12,026 nucleotides of DNA from an uncultured Chloroflexota bacterium (lineage in GTDB: Bacteria > Chloroflexota > Dehalococcoidia > SAR202 > UBA11138): assembly GCA_913046025.1 (NCBI GenBank), contig CAJWRP010000022.1, forward strand, positions 1 to 12,026. Reading direction: 5' to 3'. The notes beneath the pieces were generated by a model that was given only the letters and a program-made list of their open reading frames with translations, did not search any database and was not told the origin of the DNA. Each line of letters begins with the position of its first letter. Position 1 is the first letter of the stretch. Positions 8,165 to 12,026 of this stretch are shown piece after piece. The position numbers were made by a program, and so were the translations under genes.

Positions 8165-8213
8165 TTTTTAATTAGCTGGCAGGGCCGTGACTAACAGGCC
8201 AGCCAATTAAAGA
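8165..8213 (-). repeat. Near-perfect 16-bp inverted repeat in the PPOX leader
   Basis: The core arms are 8168-8180 and 8198-8210: 13 bp with a single mismatch (A8174 against C8204). Pairing extends outward by three more pairs, one of them G-U, giving a stem of about 16 bp over a 17-nt loop. On the minus strand the hairpin ends 3 nt before the PPOX ribosome site. Neither side is followed by a T-run, so it is not an ordinary terminator. It could be an mRNA leader hairpin, a DNA operator, or a relic of a small mobile element. No protein or ligand class is recognised. Confidence 0.6.
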
Positions 8214-8234
8214 TTAACACGGGTATAATCTGGT

Positions 8235-8260
8235 GAACAGGCTTTCAGTGTATGCTGTTC
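8235..8260. repeat. Inverted repeat (6-bp arms) upstream of the terminator
   Basis: GAACAG at 8235-8240 is complementary to CTGTTC at 8255-8260 over a 14-nt loop. On the plus strand it follows a perfect TATAAT (8224-8229) and precedes the terminator hairpin at 8280-8320. Together they could define a short plus-strand RNA of about 85 nt. No -35 box supports that promoter, so this is only a candidate. Confidence 0.3.
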
Positions 8261-8279
8261 CTGTGATGTGAGCGGCCAC

Positions 8280-8320
8280 ATAAAAAGGCATGCCTGCGTA
8301 AGCAAGACATGCCTTTTTAT
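8280..8320. terminator. Bidirectional Rho-independent terminator with GNRA-type loop
   Basis: The arms 8280-8292 and 8308-8320 are a perfect 13-bp inverted repeat, with A-tract/T-tract ends that give a U-run in either direction. Inside the apparent 15-nt loop, TGC (8295-8297) pairs with GCA (8302-8304) around GTAA, which makes a GNRA-type tetraloop, and C8293-G8306 can also pair. The whole forms one long hairpin. On the minus strand it ends transcription from the 61-codon gene. On the plus strand no coding gene precedes it. Confidence 0.85.
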
Positions 8321-8321
8321 A

Positions 8322-8340
8322 TTCAGGCAAGAAGCCTGAA
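8322..8340. repeat. Perfect 7-bp hairpin beside the terminator
   Basis: TTCAGGC (8322-8328) and GCCTGAA (8334-8340) are exact complements around a 5-nt loop. The hairpin starts one base after the terminator arm and has no T-run of its own. It is the middle one of three hairpins in tandem (8280-8384). Confidence 0.55.
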
Positions 8341-8354
8341 CGTTAGTTATTCAA

Positions 8355-8384
8355 CTGAGACCCACACCGTGGGATGGGTCTCAG
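8355..8384. repeat. Perfect 10-bp hairpin downstream of the 61-codon gene
   Basis: CTGAGACCCA (8355-8364) pairs exactly with TGGGTCTCAG (8375-8384) over a 10-nt loop. On the minus strand it begins 17 nt after the small gene's stop codon and would form in that gene's 3' untranslated region, ahead of the main terminator. It could protect the 3' end of the mRNA or act as a protein-binding element. It lacks a T-run, so it is not a terminator alone. Confidence 0.55.
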
Positions 8385-8401
8385 CTACTAATTTTCGATT
8401 A

Positions 8402-8587
8402 CTATCCGCCTAGAAGGCCGGAGGTCTCGTTGTGGACCCTGTTTGCAAAGTCCTTGCGAGCTTCTTCTATCCTAGGGCCTCCACCTGCGTGGGATCGCTG
8501 TATGTTGGCAAGGTAGGAATCGAAACCCGAAGCCGGTAAGCTCCGGTGGTTCAGCTGCTTTAGGGTTGAAATAAGTCGATAGAGCAT
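8402..8587 (-). CDS. Small protein of unknown function (61 aa)
   Basis: No family is recognised. The reading frame is believed because of its signals: ATG at 8587 with AGAGGA at 8592-8597 (4-nt spacing), a good sigma-70-like promoter at 8653-8681, and hairpins plus a strong terminator after the TAG stop. The sequence is mixed-charge and soluble, with no membrane segment, signal peptide or cysteines. It starts MLYRLISTLKQLNHR, has a central AGGGPRIEEARKDFANRV and ends in SGLLGG. The gene is divergent from the LysR-type regulator, with operator-like palindromes between, so it may be that regulator's target. Alternatively the transcript could act mainly as a structured RNA with an incidental frame. 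Confidence 0.6.
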   Translation of the reverse strand: MLYRLISTLKQLNHRSLPASGFDSYLANIQRSHAGGGPRIEEARKDFANRVHNETSGLLGG

Positions 8588-8652
8588 GGTTTCCTCTTTC
8601 TATTGGTCGCTCAGATTCCTGATATACCTTTCAGTTTGTCAGGTACATATTT

Positions 8653-8681
8653 ATTATTAATCCGTTACATCATCATGTAAA
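8653..8681 (-). promoter_or_regulatory. Sigma-70-like promoter of the 61-codon gene
   Basis: On the minus strand TTTACA (8681-8676) matches the -35 consensus at five of six positions. A 17-nt spacer follows, then AATAAT (8658-8653), five of six for the -10. The expected transcription start is near 8646, giving a leader of about 59 nt. The palindrome at 8665-8680 covers the -35 box and part of the spacer, which fits repression by a bound regulator. Confidence 0.6.
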
Positions 8682-8723
8682 CGTATATCATGTGATATGA
8701 TGTATTAGTATTTGTGATGTAAC
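8664..8723. promoter_or_regulatory. Operator-like palindrome cluster between the small gene and lysR
   Basis: Three nested symmetries lie here. TTACAT-N4-ATGTAA spans 8665-8680. ATATCA-N2-TGATAT spans 8685-8698. GTTACATCA (8664-8672) is repeated as its exact complement TGATGTAAC at 8715-8723. The word TGATGTA occurs at 8698-8704 and 8715-8721, and inverted at 8666-8672. The first palindrome overlaps the small gene's promoter; the last half-site lies just before the lysR ribosome site. LysR-type regulators commonly bind such divergent regions and regulate themselves. Binding here is inferred. Confidence 0.55.
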
Positions 8724-8741
8724 CTTTATGAGGAAGTTATA

Positions 8742-9638
8742 GTGGAACTCAGAGAGCTTCGTAGCTTCTGCGCTGCGGCCCGCGTACACAGCATTTCAAG
8801 GGCTGCAAAGGAGTTGGGCCTAGGACAACCTACGGTCACCACACACATCAAAAAGCTGGAGGAAGAGCTGGGAATGGTGCTGTTTGACCGAGTTAAGCGG
8901 CCCATTCAGCTAACTCTAGCAGGCGATCGACTGTCTGCCATTGTAAGGCCGCTAATTGAAGGCATCGATTCGCTGGCCACCATGACCCATGAGGCAGAGG
9001 AACGGGGGCCAGTCCAGATAGCATCCACACCAGATATCATTCCCCATACTCTAATTCGCGTTGTGCGTGTGTTCCTGACGCGCTTTCCGCAGGTGCACCT
9101 CAGAATACGGTCCGGTACGCGCGCAGAGGTATTGCAGATGGTGAAGGATGGTGACGTGGACCTTGGAGTTGTCCAGCATCCCGAAAAAAGTGAAGGGCTC
9201 GATTTCTTGGGACTTTTCCTGTATGAGCGTGTCTTAATCACTCCGCTAGAGCATCCCCTGTTAAAAGAACCTTTGATGTCTCTTGAGCAGATCGTGCGCT
9301 ACCCTCTTATCCTAATGGGCAGGGGCACTTACACGCGGTCAATCCTGGAGGATGAGTTCCGTCGCAATGGCCTGGAATACGACATTATCGTAGAGTTGGA
9401 TAGCATGGACATGATCAAGCGCTTCGTCGCTCTAGGCATGGGCATATCTGTCGGTCCTCGATTGGCCATAGAGCCAGAAGACAGGACTACCCTCGGAGTA
9501 ATTAGTATGGCAAATCTGTTGCCTGTGGAGCAGGCCGGAATCGTTACGTTGCCGGGTAAGACCATATCCAAGCCGACACATAATTTCATGTCCGTCATGA
9601 GAGATGTGTTAGCTCCGGCAAGTTCCAGTCGGTCCTAA
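8742..9638 (+). CDS. LysR-family transcriptional regulator
   Basis: The 298-residue protein has the typical LysR layout. An N-terminal winged helix-turn-helix covers 1-60, with helices in SISRAAKELGLGQPTVTTHI (17-36) and the linker entry FDRVKRPIQLTLAGDRL. A two-lobed effector-binding domain follows from about residue 90: VQIASTPDIIPHTLI, then DLGVVQHPE and the hinge region FLYERVLITPLEHPLL. The start is GTG at 8742, with GAGGAAG at 8730-8736. It is the only plus-strand gene in the window. It is divergent from the 61-codon gene, with palindromes between, and convergent with the sortase gene 13 bp downstream. The effector and regulon are unknown; the effector domain most resembles CysB/CysL-type members, with low certainty. 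Confidence 0.95.
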   Translation: MELRELRSFCAAARVHSISRAAKELGLGQPTVTTHIKKLEEELGMVLFDRVKRPIQLTLAGDRLSAIVRPLIEGIDSLATMTHEAEERGPVQIASTPDIIPHTLIRVVRVFLTRFPQVHLRIRSGTRAEVLQMVKDGDVDLGVVQHPEKSEGLDFLGLFLYERVLITPLEHPLLKEPLMSLEQIVRYPLILMGRGTYTRSILEDEFRRNGLEYDIIVELDSMDMIKRFVALGMGISVGPRLAIEPEDRTTLGVISMANLLPVEQAGIVTLPGKTISKPTHNFMSVMRDVLAPASSSRS

Positions 9639-9651
9639 TTGGGGAATAAAG

Positions 9652-10614
9652 TTAACCCTCATTAATCCCTATCAGGTCAGCCGTCACTAGTATGCGATGG
9701 TCGTATACCAGACTGGGAACGCAAGCCACCAGTGTTATGGTCGCATTGGAAGAGTCGTACAACTGCATGTGATCCTGATGCACCACATCCGTGCCAGTAA
9801 CTCTATATAAGAATATATGGCCCTGCTCGTTCTCCAACTCCACTAGCACCTCGTCACCATTGCGCAGCTTCTCTGGAATGTCCGGTAATCGCTGGAAGAC
9901 GTTTCCTTCTCCCTTAATCGGGCTTTCCAGATGACCGAAGAACCAGGAGTTGCCCAGCTGCCCGGCGTTGGGCGACTGTGGTATGTGGCCTACGGTGTTC
10001 TTGGGCGTCTCGTACGCCCTGCTGTTACCCAGGTCTAGAATCTGAAGCTCCGTTATGTTGGAGTCGATACCGACGCTGGGCACCGAAATGCGCGTGGTAT
10101 TGGAGCTGGGAAGCTGGGTGCCCTCGGTGGATGAAACCGCATGGAAACCTTCGGGCAGTCGTGGGCCTGATTCGTTGGGACTGTAGGAATACGGCTCACC
10201 GCCGGACCACATTGGCTCCGCCCAGTATTTGGGATGAATCTCTGTGGCAGGGTAGACAGAGGCGTAGCTGGAAACAGGGAAGGCGGCATTTTCGGGCAAG
10301 GTGCTAAAGGTGCTAAAGGTGGGAGTCTGGTTAAGTGGCGCTTTATGGACGGAAGGCCGTGGCTCATTTGGCCGCACCAATGTCTGGAACGTCTGCCCGG
10401 TGTTGGGCAGGGGCGCAGTCGAAACTGGGATTAACGAAGCGCTTTCCGCCGGTGTAAAGATCAGGGAGTCCAATTGCGAACTGGCGTAACTTCGATAGCC
10501 GTAGTAAGCGCCTACGGTTCCAAGCAAGACCAGGCCTGCCAGAATCATCGCAATACCCGCCACCCCTGTGTGGCGACGAAGACCAGCAATCGACTTCGAG
10601 TCCTTCTGGTTCAC
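9652..10614 (-). CDS. Sortase family transpeptidase
   Basis: Sortases are membrane-anchored cysteine transpeptidases that attach or polymerise surface proteins. With a GTG start at 10614 the protein has 320 residues: a basic N-terminus, one membrane anchor (about 18-40), a long Pro/Ser/Thr-rich extracellular linker (about 50-175) and the sortase domain at the C-terminus. Catalytic residues are visible: His228 in WFFGHLESP, Cys298 in TLVACVP and Arg307 in YDHRILV. This start is preferred over GTG at 10644 because GGGAGG (10622-10627) lies 7 nt upstream and the promoter at 10647-10676 would start transcription near 10640, downstream of the longer start. The subclass (D or E type) is uncertain. 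No LPxTG-like substrate is encoded nearby, so it is an orphan here. The linker region includes a short tandem DNA repeat (10298-10321). Confidence 0.92.
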   Translation of the reverse strand: MNQKDSKSIAGLRRHTGVAGIAMILAGLVLLGTVGAYYGYRSYASSQLDSLIFTPAESASLIPVSTAPLPNTGQTFQTLVRPNEPRPSVHKAPLNQTPTFSTFSTLPENAAFPVSSYASVYPATEIHPKYWAEPMWSGGEPYSYSPNESGPRLPEGFHAVSSTEGTQLPSSNTTRISVPSVGIDSNITELQILDLGNSRAYETPKNTVGHIPQSPNAGQLGNSWFFGHLESPIKGEGNVFQRLPDIPEKLRNGDEVLVELENEQGHIFLYRVTGTDVVHQDHMQLYDSSNATITLVACVPSLVYDHRILVTADLIGINEG

Positions 10615-10646
10615 CCAACGTCCTCCCAAGCAACACCCTCTCACAT

Positions 10647-10676
10647 ATTATGTGCAAAGGCACGGCACTAAGGCAA
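10647..10676 (-). promoter_or_regulatory. Promoter of the sortase gene
   Basis: On the minus strand TTGCCT (10676-10671, four of six) is followed by an 18-nt spacer and CATAAT (10652-10647, five of six). The expected start near 10640 gives a leader of about 26 nt to the GTG at 10614. Confidence 0.5.
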
Positions 10677-10786
10677 TGGCCATTAAGGCCGCGCGTCTTT
10701 GGAATGCCGATCTGGTATAGGATGAAGACGATGGCGCGAAGGGTTCTCTCTCGTGAACAAGCGCCCGCGAGGGACTGTCTGCCGGT

Positions 10787-10999
10787 TTACCTTACTCTTG
10801 GAGTATGCATAGCCCCATTTGCTATGGGCTCGTTTAGGTACACATCACCGTTTCGTATCTTGATGTTAAATCCACATTCAGGACTACTACAAACCCATGC
10901 CTTGTAATGTATAGGTGCGCCCTGGCTTCCAAAGTCAGACAATGGAAGCAAACTTCCCTCTGAGCATGAGCGGCACTCTGGCCAACCTTGGTGTTCCAC
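10787..10999 (-). CDS. Small zinc-ribbon protein (70 aa), function unknown
   Basis: Four cysteines in the pattern CX2C-X24-CX4C (C9, C12, C37, C42) suggest a single zinc ribbon. Around them is the conserved-looking stretch EGSLLPLSDFGSQGAPIHYK, then AWVCSSPECGFNIKIRNGDV. It resembles small zinc-ribbon proteins I associate with Chloroflexota, but I cannot name a family. The start is GTG at 10999, with GAGGAGG at 11005-11011 (5-nt spacing) and a promoter at 11045-11074. A longer in-frame version from TTG at 11074 would add 25 residues including CCYTC, but its start falls inside the -35 box and has no good ribosome site. It lies 91 nt downstream of thpR on the same strand. A nucleic-acid-binding or protein-scaffold role is possible; no catalytic motif is seen. 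Confidence 0.7.
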   Translation of the reverse strand: MEHQGWPECRSCSEGSLLPLSDFGSQGAPIHYKAWVCSSPECGFNIKIRNGDVYLNEPIANGAMHTPRVR

Positions 11000-11044
11000 G
11001 GATCCCTCCTCGTTTTCCACCACCCTGGGGGTAAACGCGCCGCA

Positions 11045-11074
11045 AGTATAGCAGCATGGCGAAAGTCTACACAA
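11045..11074 (-). promoter_or_regulatory. Promoter of the zinc-ribbon gene
   Basis: On the minus strand TTGTGT (11074-11069, weak, three of six) is separated by 18 nt from TATACT (11050-11045, five of six). A start near 11038 gives a leader of about 39 nt to the GTG at 10999. This argues against the longer TTG-initiated reading. Confidence 0.45.
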
Positions 11075-11090
11075 CCCCGGCCATATTACG

Positions 11091-11678
11091 TTAACAGTCT
11101 AAAAGGGGTATGGAAACCATGCGCCGGTGAATTGCGCCGTCGGGGTGTAGTTCCGTGCGCATTAGATTGATCTGCGTCACTGGAATTTCCAAATGCCTGT
11201 TGATGGGATTGCTGGTTAGAATGCCTGTAGCTCGCTCGACGGAGGATGGCTGAGAGCCGCCACGAATGCGAGCCAGTGTCAGGTGCGGATTATATCCCCG
11301 TTCCTCTTTTGAGAACCCGACGGCTGCCAGTTCGTCTTCGACATTAGCTTGAATAGTGGACAAGGTAGTCATGTCGCCGTCAATTCCTACCCATAGCACT
11401 CTGGGCCTGTGCAGATTTGGAAATGCACCGGCCTGGCCAAGCTGCAACCTGAACGCTGTGCGCCCGTCTATGGCCTGCTTAAGCGCCTCTGACAGAGTGT
11501 CCACACGATTGCTGTCGACGTTGCCCAGGAACTTGAGGGTGAGGTGCACTCCCTCCGAACGCACGCACCGTACACTGCCAGTGTTTGATGCGTTCAGCGC
11601 GTCGATCAGCTTGCCCAGCTCGTCCTTTACTGCGTCGGGCAGTTCAATTGCGACGAATAACCTTAGTTTTCCGTTCAT
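11091..11678 (-). CDS. thpR: RNA 2',3'-cyclic phosphodiesterase (2H phosphoesterase, LigT/ThpR)
   Basis: This 195-residue protein belongs to the 2H phosphoesterase superfamily. Its members open 2',3'-cyclic phosphates on RNA and were first known for 2'-5' RNA ligase activity. Both catalytic H-x-T-x motifs are present, HLTL at 45-48 and HLTL at 132-135. The family N-terminus RLFVAIELPD is also there, and a C-terminal LHPDGAIHRRM block matches the usual GaxY region. The length is normal for bacterial ThpR (about 180-200). The start is ATG at 11678. No strong ribosome site is seen, but a promoter at 11711-11739 places the mRNA start about 26 nt upstream. It is followed by the zinc-ribbon gene. 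The natural role is probably RNA end processing or repair; this is family knowledge, not visible here. Confidence 0.95.
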   Translation of the reverse strand: MNGKLRLFVAIELPDAVKDELGKLIDALNASNTGSVRCVRSEGVHLTLKFLGNVDSNRVDTLSEALKQAIDGRTAFRLQLGQAGAFPNLHRPRVLWVGIDGDMTTLSTIQANVEDELAAVGFSKEERGYNPHLTLARIRGGSQPSSVERATGILTSNPINRHLEIPVTQINLMRTELHPDGAIHRRMVSIPLLDC

Positions 11679-11710
11679 GGTTTTTGCGGTGACTCACACA
11701 TCAGGTAACC

Positions 11711-11739
11711 ATCATAATCGAAATCGCTTTATCACCCAA
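11711..11739 (-). promoter_or_regulatory. Promoter of thpR
   Basis: On the minus strand TTGGGT (11739-11734) is followed by a 17-nt spacer and TATGAT (11716-11711, five of six). The expected transcription start is near 11704, 26 nt before the ATG. Confidence 0.5.
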
Positions 11740-11795
11740 TGCTTAAGAACGATGAAACGGGTGCTCCAGAGACTAGGAGCGGCGATAGCAACAGT

Positions 11796-12026
11796 CTAAA
11801 TTGCCCGGCCTAGCGGTCCAGTGGGTATTGACTGCTGGTATTTCGGAGAACGAGTGCCGACTACCTCGACATCTACAGTCTGGCCAAGCGCGATGTCCTG
11901 AGTGTTGACTGTAAGCGGATTCGCTTTCGGATTGCCGTCCATTTGAACTACCTTGAACTGGTGACTATAGAGGTGCATTGGGTGGGGTTGTTGTCCCACA
12001 TTAATCATGCGAATCAGTATGCGCTC
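11796..12026 (-). CDS. C-terminal end of a multicopper-oxidase-like (cupredoxin) protein, probably truncated
   Basis: Only 76 codons and the stop are in the window; the gene begins beyond the right edge. ERILIRMINVGQQPHPMHLYSH, followed by QFKVV and DGNP, matches the last cupredoxin domain of multicopper oxidases, where HPxHLHGH supplies a type-1 ligand (first His), a type-2 ligand (second) and a type-3 ligand (third). Here the third position is Tyr. The next stretch, VNTQDIALGQTVDVEVV, also fits the domain. The final HCHxxxH block, which carries the remaining copper ligands, is then missing: the protein ends about 22 residues later in an unrelated tail. No HCH block occurs in the other two frames before thpR. 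It may be a copper-poor structural cupredoxin or a decayed gene. The residues are numbered from the window edge. Confidence 0.75.
   Translation of the reverse strand, partial: ERILIRMINVGQQPHPMHLYSHQFKVVQMDGNPKANPLTVNTQDIALGQTVDVEVVGTRSPKYQQSIPTGPLGRAI

Noticed and set aside
8224..8229. TATAAT on the plus strand as a firm small-RNA promoter
   Set aside because: There is no -35 hexamer at 15-19 nt and no extended -10, so it is kept only as a hint within the hairpin-cluster finding.
10615..10644. Longer sortase reading starting at GTG 10644
   Set aside because: The start would lie upstream of the expected transcription start (near 10640) and has no ribosome site, while GTG at 10614 has GGGAGG at ideal spacing.
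11000..11074. N-terminal extension of the zinc-ribbon protein from TTG 11074, adding another cysteine cluster
   Set aside because: The TTG falls inside the predicted -35 box and lacks a ribosome site. GTG at 10999 has a strong GAGGAGG. The extra cysteines remain a small doubt.
11763..11780. GCTCC/GGAGC hairpin after the multicopper-oxidase-like gene, as a terminator
   Set aside because: The stem is only 5 bp and no T-run follows on the minus strand.
11356..11799. 147-codon plus-strand frame opposite thpR
   Set aside because: It is antisense to thpR with its two HLTL motifs and to the thpR promoter, and the translation has no recognisable features.

Overview
The window looks like a chromosomal segment from an uncultured bacterium of the phylum Chloroflexota, perhaps a Dehalococcoidia/SAR202-like lineage. 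This is inference. It rests on the adjacent pair of Chlor_Arch_YYY (DUF2298, TIGR03662-like) and TIGR03663/Agl23-like membrane proteins, known mainly from Chloroflexota and archaea. An F420-type PPOX protein, an orphan sortase and heavy use of TTG/GTG start codons fit the same picture. There is no rRNA, tRNA, CRISPR array or transposase. All genes except one LysR regulator lie on the minus strand.

Left block (1-6598, minus): four genes read right to left. They are the DUF2298/YYY membrane protein, the Agl23-like GT39-related membrane protein (stop directly abutting start), a YbhN/LPG-synthase-TM-type flippase-like protein, and an FAD-dependent oxidoreductase that overlaps the flippase gene by 4 nt and runs off the left edge. 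They form a compact cell-envelope cassette that probably handles lipid-linked sugars or glycans. Its chemistry is not known. A -10 box 6 nt upstream of the YYY start suggests a leaderless mRNA.

Middle block (6738-8149, minus): ftsY, the SRP receptor GTPase with an unusual G4 loop, sits downstream of a small F420/FMN split-barrel protein that starts with TTG. Next comes a stretch rich in inverted repeats (8165-8384). It holds a hairpin just upstream of the PPOX ribosome site, a strong bidirectional terminator capped by a GNRA-type loop, and two further perfect hairpins.

Right block: a 61-codon gene of unknown function (minus) and a LysR-type regulator (plus) are divergently arranged. The 154 bp between them contain a good promoter for the small gene, overlapped by palindromes that look like operators. 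The regulator converges on a sortase gene. Farther right lie a 70-residue zinc-ribbon protein, the RNA 2',3'-cyclic phosphodiesterase ThpR, and the C-terminal end of a multicopper-oxidase-like protein that appears truncated and lacks some copper ligands. Sigma-70-like promoters can be placed before thpR, the zinc-ribbon gene and the sortase. Two of them decide start codons.
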